From contig NZ_BAAACW010000164.1 of the NCBI RefSeq assembly GCF_039521845.1, positions 1 to 64,000 of the forward strand: DNA of 64,000 nucleotides, read 5' to 3'. Each line of letters opens with the position of its first letter. Positions within the stretch are counted from its first letter, which is position 1. Position numbers and translations under genes: made by a program. The notes under the pieces were generated by a model. That model was not told where the DNA came from, ran no database searches, and saw only the letters and a list, made by a program, of their open reading frames with translations. This stretch comes from Alkalibacterium iburiense. GTDB lineage: Bacteria; Bacillota; Bacilli; Lactobacillales; Carnobacteriaceae_A. Shown here piece by piece: positions 54,556 to 63,596 of the stretch.

Positions 54556-54759
54556 GTAGCAAAAGTGGATGGAATGAGCTGTGACGGATGTGCCAATGCA
54601 GTTAAATCAGCATTTTCTGACTTAGATGGAGTGACGAACGTTACCGTTAATTTAAGCAAGAAAGAGGTCTTAATCCAATCGGACACCGAAGTCACTAAAG
54701 AACAGTTAGATGAAAGTCTAGAAGGAACCAGTTATACTGTGCAATCTCTTTTAGTTTAA
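54556..54759 (+). CDS. copZ: Copper chaperone CopZ, start hidden in the sequence gap
   Basis: The readable 67 residues (frame from 54556) are one heavy-metal-associated domain with the Cu(I) site MSCDGC and the layout GVTNVTVNLSKKEVLIQS, then LEGTSYTVQSLLV. This is the length and shape of CopZ, which carries Cu(I) to CopA and CopY; the first few residues are in the gap. An alternative, a C-terminal third domain of CopA, is less likely because CopA already ended at the usual place. A terminator follows. Confidence 0.85.
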   Translation, partial: VAKVDGMSCDGCANAVKSAFSDLDGVTNVTVNLSKKEVLIQSDTEVTKEQLDESLEGTSYTVQSLLV

Positions 54760-54771
54760 TCCGTTAACACG

Positions 54772-54842
54772 AAAAGCACGACTTGCGATCATCGATTGAA
54801 AGTCTCTGAGAGACTGGCAATGATTGTGGGTCGTGTTTTTTC
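54772..54842 (+). terminator. Terminator of the cop operon
   Basis: Outer stem AAAAGCACGAC with GTCGTGTTTTTT-like arm (54831-54842); an inner AGTCTC/GAGACT hairpin sits in the loop. Confidence 0.75.
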
Positions 54843-54944
54843 TTAGTTATTATAAACAAAAAGGCTTACAGGAATAAGAAAATAGTGTATCATGAAAAAA
54901 AGAAGCTAAAAAGATAGCGCAATCTAAAAAAAAGAAGGTGTAAA

Positions 54945-56048
54945 ATGATGAAAAAAAATAAAGCATTTGTTCCGTTTCGTTTCCGATTAGCTCCGATTAA
55001 AAAGATGGCTATGTTCCATTTTCATAAAAGTCCCGACACAGAATACGAAGCATTTGAATTACACTACATCAATGGAGAGCCTTATGGAGAAGGGTACCGC
55101 GTACTCGCATGGAGAACAGACGGATATAGAGATTCCTATGTACAAGACACATTAAGTATTCCTGAAAACGAAGAAATATTAGCGACCGGTGGAAAAGGAT
55201 TAAAAGAAAGACACCCTATCTCTTTTGAGACCGTTTATTTTGAGCGAGATGAAGGTAAGTTAAAAGCAGGCTTTGATTTTGTTGATAAGTTAAATCGTCG
55301 CATCACATTGGATGTAGAAGAGAGCTTGGACAAAGACACCAAACCCCTCTTCTGGTTGCCATCCGTAGGGAAGAATACAGAAGATCCGCAATCCCTTCCT
55401 CTCTTTTTCTTATACGATTTTGATTTTGCCAGAAAACGAGACACGTCTTTAACTTTTTTAATTGATGGGAAAGAAAAAGAAGTCGATCCTTTTGCTTATC
55501 CTAAAGATTTCCAGTCCCGGCATTATGTGGAATTCTCCACGAATACGGTAGTGTGTAACTTCAATGAACAAGGAAGGTATACATTGAATGAAGTGGAACT
55601 AGATGAGCAAGGCAGAGCAGAAAATAACAATCAAACCTATTATTATGAAAATATAGAAAGTCTGCCTAAGTTAAAGAAAATGATATTGGAACATGAGACG
55701 CATCCAGTAGAAGTAACATTCTCTCCTGCTTTTCCAAATCACGAAGAGGTAAAGGACGGAAAACCTCATTATGGAGAATTAGTCATCAATCCCGAAGGCG
55801 AATCGGGTTCATTAAAAGGGAGATATAACGTGGTGTATAATCAGGGGAAAGCCGTTATTCACTTAACATTTGCAGAGCCATGGAATTCACCAAATGGGAT
55901 GAGTTCTGAAAAAATCATTCATAGCATCACACCTAATGAAAAAAAATGGTACCAATCGTATTCGTGTACTCAAATTGTTAATTTAGAAGATATGGATACC
56001 ACAATCAAGTGGGAAAGAGTCAATCCAGAAAGACGAAAAGGAAATTAA
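54945..56048 (+). CDS. Uncharacterised protein of 367 residues
   Basis: A 367-residue cytoplasmic protein with no signal peptide and no membrane helix. It begins AFVPFRFRLAPIKKMAMFHF and contains two beta-rich halves, with ELHYINGEPYGEGYRVLAWR near residue 40 and LFFLYDFDFARKRDTSLTFL near 150. It ends in a Lys/Arg-rich tail. I recognise no family. It sits alone between the cop operon and the ehu operon, with AAGAAGGTG before the ATG and its own terminator, so it is probably expressed. Function is unknown. Confidence 0.75.
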   Translation: MMKKNKAFVPFRFRLAPIKKMAMFHFHKSPDTEYEAFELHYINGEPYGEGYRVLAWRTDGYRDSYVQDTLSIPENEEILATGGKGLKERHPISFETVYFERDEGKLKAGFDFVDKLNRRITLDVEESLDKDTKPLFWLPSVGKNTEDPQSLPLFFLYDFDFARKRDTSLTFLIDGKEKEVDPFAYPKDFQSRHYVEFSTNTVVCNFNEQGRYTLNEVELDEQGRAENNNQTYYYENIESLPKLKKMILEHETHPVEVTFSPAFPNHEEVKDGKPHYGELVINPEGESGSLKGRYNVVYNQGKAVIHLTFAEPWNSPNGMSSEKIIHSITPNEKKWYQSYSCTQIVNLEDMDTTIKWERVNPERRKGN

Positions 56049-56052
56049 ATTA

Positions 56053-56094
56053 AAAAAATCTGTAAGAGAAAGTTCTTTCTCTTACAGATTTTTT
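56053..56094 (+). terminator. Terminator after the orphan gene
   Basis: A 19-base arm AAAAATCTGTAAGAGAAAG with its exact complement, then T-run. Confidence 0.85.
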
Positions 56095-56298
56095 CGTTCT
56101 TATTAAGTGAAAACAGAACTAATTAAACGCTAATAAAAGAAAATGTGCATCATTTGACCTGAAAAAGTCATTTTTGATAGGCTTGAATTGAAGCTCGTGC
56201 TCAAAAGTGCGCATGTGATAAATACTTGTTTTATAGAGAAATAGGGATACTTAAATAGAGTAACGAGCAAGGGAAAAAAACGGGAGGAGAAAGTGTCA

Positions 56299-57177
56299 AT
56301 GAATAAACGAACGAAAAGAGGCGTTGTCTCCTTATTTATGTTAACGTTTCTTATATTTTTAAGCGGCTGTCAGGTGTTTGGATCAGAAGACCGAACAACA
56401 GTGGAACGTATCCAAGAAGAAGGAGTAGTAGTTGTTGGTTTTGCCAATGAGCAGCCTTACGCTTATCAAACGGTAGAAGGAGAATTAACCGGTTCGGCAG
56501 TAGAAGTTGCTCGTCGGATTATGGAGAATCTAGGGGTATATGAAATGGAAGGTGTTCTGACTGATTTCTCTACCCTTATACCGGGACTTCAAGCTGAACG
56601 ATTTGACATGGTGACAGCAGGGATGTTTATTACACCAGGTCGAGCAGCAGCTGATCATGTTCAATTTGCCAATCCGGAATATACCATAGGACAAGCTATT
56701 GCCGTTGAAGCAGGGAATCCCATGGATCTTCACTCCTATGAAGATATTGCTGCACATGATGAAGCCATAGTTGCCGTTCCATCCGGGACAGTAGAATATG
56801 ACTTTTTAAGGGACGTAGGTGTACCGGACGATCGCATTATTACTGTACCGGATATGCCGTCAGCTCTCTCAGCTCTTCAAGCCGGACGTGCCGATGTCAT
56901 CACCGCAACCGGACCGTCGCTTCAATCCATTTTAGATACAGCCCAAGATGAGTCTATCGAACGGGTTGAAGACTTTTCTCAACCTATTATTGACGGAGAA
57001 GAAGTCATCAATTATGGTGCCACGGTGTTTAGAGAAGAAGATGAAGACTTTATTGAAGCGTTCAATGAAGAACTGGCTAAACTACAGGAGTCTGGTGAGT
57101 TACTCGAGATCATCTCAGAATTCGGGTTTACAGAAGAGGATTTACCTGGAGATGCGACAGTGGAAGATGCACTGTAA
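56299..57177 (+). CDS. ehuB: Ectoine/hydroxyectoine-type ABC transporter, substrate-binding lipoprotein
   Basis: A 292-residue lipoprotein with lipobox LSGC and the solute-binding family 3 fold. VVGFANEQPYAYQTVEGELT near residue 45, FSTLIPGLQAERFDMVTAGM near 90, and the end SEFGFTEEDLPGDATVEDAL match EhuB, the ectoine-binding protein of Sinorhizobium. The binding site residues cannot be assigned by eye. ATG 56299 is nine bases after GGGAGGAG; GTG 56293 is too close. It heads ehuBCDA, with permeases and ATPase in the same order as that system, so substrate assignment rests on both. Confidence 0.8.
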   Translation: MNKRTKRGVVSLFMLTFLIFLSGCQVFGSEDRTTVERIQEEGVVVVGFANEQPYAYQTVEGELTGSAVEVARRIMENLGVYEMEGVLTDFSTLIPGLQAERFDMVTAGMFITPGRAAADHVQFANPEYTIGQAIAVEAGNPMDLHSYEDIAAHDEAIVAVPSGTVEYDFLRDVGVPDDRIITVPDMPSALSALQAGRADVITATGPSLQSILDTAQDESIERVEDFSQPIIDGEEVINYGATVFREEDEDFIEAFNEELAKLQESGELLEIISEFGFTEEDLPGDATVEDAL

Positions 57178-57211
57178 AAGAAGAGAAATGTAGAAAGGAA
57201 GAGAAAAGACC

Positions 57212-57859
57212 ATGGGCTTTCTGGAACTGTTAGGCTCTATGCTGAGTGAAGGCTTGATGATTACTGTTGTTACGACTGTTTTGTCAGCATTGCTAGCCTT
57301 AATATTAGGGTTTATTGTAGGATTATTGCGATTATCTAAGAATAAATTGATACGATTTATTGTAGGCATCTATGTAGAAGTATTTAGGGGCACCTCTTTA
57401 TTAGTCCAGTTATTTTGGATTTATTTTGTTTTACCGATGTTTGGGATTACGATGTCAGCCTTGACAGCAGCGGTATTGACTATCGGGCTTAATTATGGTG
57501 CTTATGCCTCAGAGGTTGTTAGAAGTGGAATTGAGTCAGTTGATCAAGGACAGTATGAAGCGGGTATTGCTTTAAACTTCACCCGCTGGCAACGCATGCG
57601 CAGAATTATTCTGCCACAAGCCATTGTAATCATGATACCTAACTTAGGGAATCAGTTGATTGAATTATTTAAAAGTACGTCTTTAGTATCATTAATTACT
57701 TTGACGGATTTAACCTATCAAGCGGATGTCCTGAACGCAACGACGTTACAAACAACAGAGATCTATACCGCTTTACTCATTATCTATTTCTTATTGGCTT
57801 GGCCACTCACTAAAGGAATGGCCATTTTAGAGCGCAAACTGACAGAAGGGAGGATGTAA
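57212..57859 (+). CDS. ehuC: Ectoine-type ABC transporter permease
   Basis: A 215-residue inner-membrane permease of the polar amino acid uptake family with about five membrane segments. The EAA loop YEAGIALNFTRWQRMRRIIL followed by PQAI contacts the ATPase. It pairs with the next permease. AAAGGAAG precedes the ATG. Second gene of the operon. Confidence 0.85.
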   Translation: MGFLELLGSMLSEGLMITVVTTVLSALLALILGFIVGLLRLSKNKLIRFIVGIYVEVFRGTSLLVQLFWIYFVLPMFGITMSALTAAVLTIGLNYGAYASEVVRSGIESVDQGQYEAGIALNFTRWQRMRRIILPQAIVIMIPNLGNQLIELFKSTSLVSLITLTDLTYQADVLNATTLQTTEIYTALLIIYFLLAWPLTKGMAILERKLTEGRM

Positions 57860-57865
57860 TAGATT

Positions 57866-58519
57866 ATGTGGGATTGGAATTATGCTTTAGATATTCTTCC
57901 AGACATTGCTTCGGCTCTTTGGATTACTATCGGAGCTACGCTAGCCGGCTTTGTTCTAGCCTTGGTTCTTGGATTAATATGGACGCTGTTGCTGCAAAGC
58001 GACAATAAAATACTTCATGCGATAACAAACGGAATAGTGTCCTTTATTCGAAATACCCCCTTACTCGTCCAACTCTACTTTATCTTTTATGTTTTTCCTC
58101 AATTCGGATTAACTTTAGATCCCTTTACAGCAGGTGTCATTGGTTTAGGCATGCATTACAGCACCTACTTATCAGAAGTATACCGGAGTGGGATTGATTC
58201 AGTTGGACAGGATCAATGGGAAGTCGCGACGGCTTTAAACTTTACACGAAGAAAAACATGGACACGGATTATTTTACCTCAGGCTATTCCGCCTGTCATA
58301 CCGGTTATTGGAAATTACTTTATCACGATGTTCAAAGAAACCCCCTTACTGTCAGCTATCACATTAGTTGAAATCCTGCAGACAGCTCAAGATATTGGAG
58401 CGGGCACATTCCGTTATACAGAACCGCTTACTATAGTAGGAATCTTATTCTTAGCGTTAAGTTACCCTGCGTCTATAGCGATTCGTCGACTGGAAAATAA
58501 AATTGCCGCCCGATACTAA
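57866..58519 (+). CDS. ehuD: Ectoine-type ABC transporter permease
   Basis: A 217-residue permease, the second half of the membrane channel, also with about five segments and the EAA loop WEVATALNFTRRKTWTRIIL followed by PQAIPPVIP. AGGGAGGATG lies before the ATG, six bases after ehuC stops. Third gene of the operon. Confidence 0.85.
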   Translation: MWDWNYALDILPDIASALWITIGATLAGFVLALVLGLIWTLLLQSDNKILHAITNGIVSFIRNTPLLVQLYFIFYVFPQFGLTLDPFTAGVIGLGMHYSTYLSEVYRSGIDSVGQDQWEVATALNFTRRKTWTRIILPQAIPPVIPVIGNYFITMFKETPLLSAITLVEILQTAQDIGAGTFRYTEPLTIVGILFLALSYPASIAIRRLENKIAARY

Positions 58520-58535
58520 AGAAAGGAGATTATCA

Positions 58536-59327
58536 ATGAGTGAACCCATTGTACGTTATAATAAAGTAACGAAATATTTTGATGATTTACAAGTGTTAGA
58601 TGAGATTGATTTTGAAATCAAACAAGGAGAAAAAGTGGCTTTGATCGGTCCAAGTGGTTCAGGAAAGACGACATTTGCCAGATTACTGATGACTTTAGAA
58701 GAAATTACGGATGGAACAATTGAAGTCGAAGGAGACTACTTGTGGCACGAAGAAGACGAGAATGGAGAGTTGAAACCGGCTAGTACGGAGCACCAAAGAA
58801 AAGTCCGATCTAATATTGGTATGGTTTTTCAACACTTCCATTTATTTCCACATATGACCGTTTTAGAGAATGTTATTGAAGCACCAGTTACTGTGCAAGG
58901 AAGAGATAAAGACGAAGCCACAAAAGCCGGGAAAGAAATGTTAGATAAAGTTGGCCTCTTGGACAAAGCGGACACGTATCCAGCACAGTTGTCTGGAGGT
59001 CAAAAACAACGTGTGGCTATCGCGCGTGCTCTAGTTATGAAACCGAAAGTTCTCATATTCGATGAGCCCACCTCTGCCTTAGACCCAGAATTAGTGGGAG
59101 AAGTCTTAGATGTAATTAAATCAATCGCAGATGAAGGCGAAACATCTATGCTGTTAATTTCACACGAAATGGACTTCGCCAGAGAAGTGGCTGACCGAAT
59201 TTGCTTCTTTGCCGATGGTAAAATAGTAGAAGATGGTCCACCAGAAGAGATTTTGTTTAATCCTAAATCTGACCGATTGAAAGAGTTCTTAGAACGTTTC
59301 ATGAATACGCAATCGGCTCCAGAATAA
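58536..59327 (+). CDS. ehuA: Ectoine-type ABC transporter ATPase
   Basis: A 263-residue ATPase: Walker A GPSGSGKTT, signature LSGGQKQRVAIARAL, Walker B VLIFDEPTSALDPE and switch SHEMDFA, as in polar amino acid importers. ATG 58536 was chosen because AAAGGAG lies 8 bases upstream; the frame runs open 11 codons more, back into ehuD. Last gene of the operon; a terminator shared with the convergent opuA operon follows. Confidence 0.88.
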   Translation: MSEPIVRYNKVTKYFDDLQVLDEIDFEIKQGEKVALIGPSGSGKTTFARLLMTLEEITDGTIEVEGDYLWHEEDENGELKPASTEHQRKVRSNIGMVFQHFHLFPHMTVLENVIEAPVTVQGRDKDEATKAGKEMLDKVGLLDKADTYPAQLSGGQKQRVAIARALVMKPKVLIFDEPTSALDPELVGEVLDVIKSIADEGETSMLLISHEMDFAREVADRICFFADGKIVEDGPPEEILFNPKSDRLKEFLERFMNTQSAPE

Positions 59328-59366
59328 AAAAACTGCTTTCTCATAAATGAGAAAGCAGTTTTTTGT
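59326..59366. terminator. Bidirectional terminator between ehuA and opuAC
   Basis: AAAAACTGCTTTCTC with GAGAAAGCAGTTTTT and a four-base loop. Confidence 0.9.
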
Positions 59367-59375
59367 TACGTTATT

Positions 59376-60293
59376 TTATTCAGTTAATCCAGCTGTCCAT
59401 TCAGAAACAACATCTTCATTAGCATCCACCCAATTACGTGCGGCATCTTCTGGTTCAGCACCTTCTTGGATTTCTAACATAACTTCTTCCATGTCTTCTG
59501 TAGTCCAGAAGAAGTTTTCTAGTACCTGGTAAACTTCAGGCATATCTTCTGATAAACCTTCACGTGCGAAAGTATCGATTGTTTCAGCTTCTCCATAAAC
59601 CCCTTGAGGATCCTCTAAATATTTCAAGTCATATGCAGAGAATTTCCAGTGTGGAGACCATCCAGTCACAACAATCTCTTCTTCATTTTGATAAGCTTGA
59701 GATAAAGCTGTAGCCATAGCACCAGAAGAGGACGTTTGAACGTTCCAATCACTCAAGTTATCATACGTTTCAACAGCTTCTTCAGAGGCAGCTACAACAC
59801 CTGCACCTGCTTCAATGCCTGTCACTGTTTGATCAGCTTCATCAGATAGATCTTCAATTGAATCGACGTCCATATAGGCAGGAACAACCATACCGATAGC
59901 CGCACCTTCTAAGTTAGTCCCTACATGATCCATGCTGTCTGCATACTGGTTATATTGTTCTTCGTGTGTCCCAGGTAACCAAGCAGAAACCATAGCGTCT
60001 GTTTCACCATTGGCAACAGATTCCCACATAATGGCATTGTCTAGCGCTGTTAATGATACTTCATAACCTAAGTCTTCAAAAACTTCTCCTAAAACGTGCG
60101 TAGAAGCAATTTCTGAGTCCCAAAGGACATAAGCTAAATTAACTTCTTGTCCTTCACCCACATTAGCCGTTGTTTCCTCTGTTTCTGTGCTTTCAGTGTC
60201 TTCTGTTGTGTCAGCATCGTCTGCACAAGCTGCTAATAAAAGTGCTGAAGCTGTTGTTGCTGCAAATCCTAATTTTTTCCAATTCTTAATCAA
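59376..60293 (-). CDS. opuAC: Glycine betaine ABC transporter, substrate-binding lipoprotein
   Basis: A 305-residue lipoprotein with lipobox LLLAAC and an acidic Thr/Glu linker (about 22-48). The OpuAC fold shows LAYVLWDSEIASTHVLGEVF, AIMWESVANGETDAMVSAWL and VVTGWSPHWKFSAYDLKYLE, where Trp residues form the aromatic cage that holds the trimethylammonium group. It is the last gene of the opuA operon, separate from the permease by 44 bp. Shows the same acidic character as other lipoproteins here. Confidence 0.9.
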   Translation of the reverse strand: MIKNWKKLGFAATTASALLLAACADDADTTEDTESTETEETTANVGEGQEVNLAYVLWDSEIASTHVLGEVFEDLGYEVSLTALDNAIMWESVANGETDAMVSAWLPGTHEEQYNQYADSMDHVGTNLEGAAIGMVVPAYMDVDSIEDLSDEADQTVTGIEAGAGVVAASEEAVETYDNLSDWNVQTSSSGAMATALSQAYQNEEEIVVTGWSPHWKFSAYDLKYLEDPQGVYGEAETIDTFAREGLSEDMPEVYQVLENFFWTTEDMEEVMLEIQEGAEPEDAARNWVDANEDVVSEWTAGLTE

Positions 60294-60337
60294 TGAAATT
60301 CTCCTTTAAAATAGTTATTTATATGAATAGTATTCTT

Positions 60338-61186
60338 TTAATCCTTATTAAAACCTTGCATAATACGGTCTAGAATAATAGCTAAGACAACGAGGGCTAA
60401 TCCTGAAACGAAACCAGGTCCTACTTGTGCCCGTTGTAAAGCATTAATCACGCGTTCTCCCAGTCCTGGTGCACCGATCATTGAGGCAATAACCACCATA
60501 GAGAGAGCAAGCAGTACAGTCTGGTTGATACCAGCCATGATTGTTGCTTTTGCTAAAGGCATTTCAACTTTAAATAATTTCTGCGAACCGGTACTACCGA
60601 AAGATTCCGCGGCTTCTACCATTTCCTCAGAAACTTGTCGAATACCTAGGTTAGTAAAGCGAACAGTTGGAGGTAAAGCGAATATGACCGCTGATAAAAC
60701 ACCTGGTACCATACCTATCCCAAAGAAGGCAACGGCTGGTATTAAATAAACAAAAGCAGGCATCGTCTGCATAAAGTCTAAAACAGGTGACATGATAATG
60801 TTTACGACTCTGTTTTTAGCCATCCAAATCCCTAGTGGAACACCGATAACAATAGACAACAAACTAGCAACAATGACTAAGCTAAGTGTATACATGAGTG
60901 GTTCCCAAAGGTTTTGGTTGTAGATATAAAAGAGACCGACCAGTGTAAATATCGGCAGCCCAAATTTTCTACCTGAAGCAAAGTAAGCCAGTGCGGCCAG
61001 CAATACAATAAACAGTAAGGGTGGGATAACGAGGAGTAATTCCGTTAAACCATCCATTGTCCAGTTCCCTGCATCGCGGATAGCTCCAAACAACCAAGAC
61101 AGGTTCTGAGTAAGCCAGGTGATAAATTGTGTCACCATTTCAGAGACAGGAATGCGTGGAACTTGATCTAAAATACTAGCGTACAT
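60338..61186 (-). CDS. opuAB: Glycine betaine ABC transporter, permease
   Basis: A 282-residue permease with about seven membrane segments and the EAA loop AAESFGSTGSQKLFKVEMPL. Begins YASILDQVPRIPVSEMVTQF. The ATG at 61186 overlaps the opuAA stop by 11 bp and follows AGAGAGG; ATG 61198 is an alternative. Unlike Lactococcus OpuABC, the permease and binding protein are separate here, as in Bacillus OpuA. Confidence 0.9.
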   Translation of the reverse strand: MYASILDQVPRIPVSEMVTQFITWLTQNLSWLFGAIRDAGNWTMDGLTELLLVIPPLLFIVLLAALAYFASGRKFGLPIFTLVGLFYIYNQNLWEPLMYTLSLVIVASLLSIVIGVPLGIWMAKNRVVNIIMSPVLDFMQTMPAFVYLIPAVAFFGIGMVPGVLSAVIFALPPTVRFTNLGIRQVSEEMVEAAESFGSTGSQKLFKVEMPLAKATIMAGINQTVLLALSMVVIASMIGAPGLGERVINALQRAQVGPGFVSGLALVVLAIILDRIMQGFNKD

Positions 61187-62384
61187 CGATAGGTTCATCC
61201 TCTCTGTCATTTGCCAATGCTCCAATAATCAGACTGCGGATAATGATACCTTCTAAGGTGTCATCCTTATCTACAACAGCGACAGGCGTTTGCGTATCAT
61301 GAATGACATCATATAAATCATTAATCAGAGTACCTTTTGAAACTTTCGGAATATTTGTGTGGATGATAGAGTCTAAATCAGTTACTCCGTCACGCACAGC
61401 TTCTAATACATCTTCATCCGTTACGTAACCTTTTAAAATACGCTGATCATCAATGACAAGCATGCTGGAGAGGCCTTCTGTCTTCATGCGCTGTAAAGCG
61501 ACTCTCGGACCACTCTGACCATATTTAAGGAACTGAGGTTTCATCATGATGTTTTCAGCAGTCAAGACTTTCGAACGGTCAACATCTTCCACAAAGCGTT
61601 CAACGTATTCATTAGCTGGATTAGTTAAAATTTCTTCTCCTGTGCCAATCTGTACCACTTCTCCGTCTTTCATGATGGCGATTCTATCACCAATACGCAG
61701 TGATTCGTTTAAATCGTGCGTGATAAAGATAATCGTTTTATTCATTGTTTTCTGCATTTGAATCAACTCGTCTTGCATATCTCTACGAATGAGCGGGTCT
61801 AATGCTGAAAAAGCTTCGTCCATCAGTAGTACTTCCGGATCATTGGCTAATGCACGGGCCAAACCGACACGCTGCTGCATCCCGCCAGAGAGTTGATTAG
61901 GAAACTGATCTTTATAGGGAAGCAAGCCAGCATTTTCTAACGCTTTTTCTGCTTTAGCCTGTCTTTCTTTCTTGTCCACACCTTGGACTTCAAGTCCGTA
62001 CTCCGTATTTTCTAAAATGGTACGGTGAGGAAATAAGCCAAAGTTTTGGAAAACCATAGAGATTTTCTCACGGCGGACTTTACGTAACTCTTCTTTATTC
62101 ATATCTGAAATATTCTCACCATCAATAAGGATATTTCCTTCAGTTGGTTCGATCAATCGATTCAACATTCTGACTAATGTTGACTTACCACTACCAGAAA
62201 GCCCCATGATAACGAACACTTCACCTTGTTTGACTTTGAAGTTAGCCTGGTTCACACCGACAGTTGCTCCTGTTTTTTCTAAAATTTCATTTTTAGAATG
62301 GCCTTTATGAACCATATCCAAAGCTTGGCGATCCTTACGTCCAAATATCTTTACTAAATTTTGTACTTCTACTTTAGTAGTCAA
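61176..62384 (-). CDS. opuAA: Glycine betaine ABC transporter, ATPase with tandem CBS domains
   Basis: A 402-residue ATPase. Walker A GLSGSGKST (about residue 63-71), signature LSGGMQQRVGLARALANDPE, Walker B VLLMDEAFSALDPL, switch THDLNE. The C-terminal third is two CBS modules (about 275-395: SSMLVIDDQRILKGYVTDED and TPVAVVDKDDTLEGIIIRSL), which in OpuA sense ionic strength and, in Lactococcus, bind c-di-AMP. TTG 62384 is the start: AGGAGG lies about ten bases upstream, inside what a TTG at 62405 would translate. First gene of opuA. Confidence 0.92.
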   Translation of the reverse strand: MTTKVEVQNLVKIFGRKDRQALDMVHKGHSKNEILEKTGATVGVNQANFKVKQGEVFVIMGLSGSGKSTLVRMLNRLIEPTEGNILIDGENISDMNKEELRKVRREKISMVFQNFGLFPHRTILENTEYGLEVQGVDKKERQAKAEKALENAGLLPYKDQFPNQLSGGMQQRVGLARALANDPEVLLMDEAFSALDPLIRRDMQDELIQMQKTMNKTIIFITHDLNESLRIGDRIAIMKDGEVVQIGTGEEILTNPANEYVERFVEDVDRSKVLTAENIMMKPQFLKYGQSGPRVALQRMKTEGLSSMLVIDDQRILKGYVTDEDVLEAVRDGVTDLDSIIHTNIPKVSKGTLINDLYDVIHDTQTPVAVVDKDDTLEGIIIRSLIIGALANDREDEPIDVR

Positions 62385-62654
62385 GAACTTTTTGTCCTCC
62401 TTCAATTTTTATATTTTTAAATGACAACTTGACATGAAAACGAATGAAAACTCGTGTTTCATGATTTTTTGCACAAGTATAAACATAACAGAGATAAAAA
62501 TTATTGTAAAATAAGAAGACGGCTAAGAAATTCATTTAGTAAAATGTTAGCGATTGCGAATGCCATGATGCCGAAGCTATAAGAATTTGATTAGATTTCT
62601 TCTCATTAAATATTGGAAGGACAGATATTTATAACAGTCAGCTGATTAATGGCA

Positions 62655-62695
62655 CAAAAAAACCTCAAAGTTGAAAGACGACAACTGTGAGGTGT
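62655..62695 (-). terminator. Terminator of the MerR-type gene
   Basis: CACCTCACAGTTG with CAACTTTGAGGT (one mismatch), T-run on the minus strand. The region 62406-62654 is AT-rich with only promoter-like sequence. Confidence 0.8.
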
Positions 62696-62697
62696 TA

Positions 62698-63513
62698 CTA
62701 GTCTTTTATTTGTAGGGCGAGTTTGTAGACATACTGATTGTAAGATCGGATTGCCAGTTCATCCAGTACCACATCTTCAAAGATATAATCACCGAATGTA
62801 TAGCCCTGTTCCTTTGCATAACTAATTAATTGATGATGAGCTTCTTCGATTGCCTCATCATCTCCTTTAAAATAGCCTATTAAATAGTCGCCTTCAGTCA
62901 AAGTATGGTTGCTTATGGCGGGATTTTCTACGACTGTATAAAGGTATCCTCTATACCCTGTATGCATGGTGTAGGTTTCCGAAACAGGTACCATCAAACC
63001 TTCAAGCCAAGAGGACCGTTTTCCTTCTTTATATAAAATAGAATAGTGCTTCTGAAATGCCTCGTAGTATTGTTTGGAGTTTAAGACATCTTTGACCTCT
63101 GTTATCAGAAGCTTTTTCTTTCTTTGCCTTTCAATGGTAAATACAGACAAGTCTGCATCCATTGCTTTTTTTGTGACACTTTTTTTCTCTTCCATCATTT
63201 CTTTTAACCCTTTTAAATGATTGATTCGTTTGTCCAGTTTATGGGTCTCTTTGTCGAGTAATTGAACCAAGGCGTCCGGCGAACGAGAAGTCAAATAAGA
63301 TTTAATGTCTTCTAAAGGCATACCTAAATCTTTTAAAGAGGATATAACTAGAAATGTTTCAATTTGTCTGATGGAATAGTAACGGTAGCCGTTGTCTTTA
63401 CGTAAAAGGGGACTAAAAATATCTTTCTCATCGTAAAAAAATAGAGTGTGTTTAGAAACTCCGACGAGTTTGGCGAACTGACCTGTAGATAAAAGAGAAG
63501 GGTTTTTGGGCAT
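62698..63513 (-). CDS. MerR-family regulator with effector-binding domain (BmrR-like)
   Basis: A 271-residue regulator. The MerR winged helix has SLLSTGQFAKLVGVSKHTLF followed by FYDEKDIF and the wing RKDNGYRYYSIRQIE; a coiled helix runs about 80-120, and residues 140-271 are a GyrI-like effector domain (AFQKHYSILYKEGKR and an IGYFKGDDEAIEEAHHQLIS block). Such proteins bind cationic or aromatic ligands and activate a divergent gene. AGGAGGAAA precedes the ATG. The neighbouring promoter at 63528-63558 has the long spacer typical of MerR targets. Confidence 0.88.
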   Translation of the reverse strand: MPKNPSLLSTGQFAKLVGVSKHTLFFYDEKDIFSPLLRKDNGYRYYSIRQIETFLVISSLKDLGMPLEDIKSYLTSRSPDALVQLLDKETHKLDKRINHLKGLKEMMEEKKSVTKKAMDADLSVFTIERQRKKKLLITEVKDVLNSKQYYEAFQKHYSILYKEGKRSSWLEGLMVPVSETYTMHTGYRGYLYTVVENPAISNHTLTEGDYLIGYFKGDDEAIEEAHHQLISYAKEQGYTFGDYIFEDVVLDELAIRSYNQYVYKLALQIKD

Positions 63514-63527
63514 TTGACATTTCCTCC

Positions 63528-63558
63528 TTGACTATAGAGTTACTCTATACCTTAGTAT
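63528..63558 (+). promoter_or_regulatory. MerR-type promoter with 19-bp spacer
   Basis: TTGACT (63528-63533), 19-bp spacer, TAGTAT (63553-63558). The spacer contains the dyad TATAGAGTTACTCTATA (63533-63549). Over-long spacers that the bound activator untwists are the MerR hallmark. Confidence 0.8.
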
Positions 63559-63596
63559 AAATAATGGCTTTGAAAAAGAAAAGGAGAAGGATTTTT

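Noticed and set aside
52036..54759. One 907-residue copper ATPase with a third C-terminal metal-binding domain
   Set aside because: The fusion exists only by reading through 59 Ns; copA and copZ are the normal pair, and CopA ends at the usual place before the gap.
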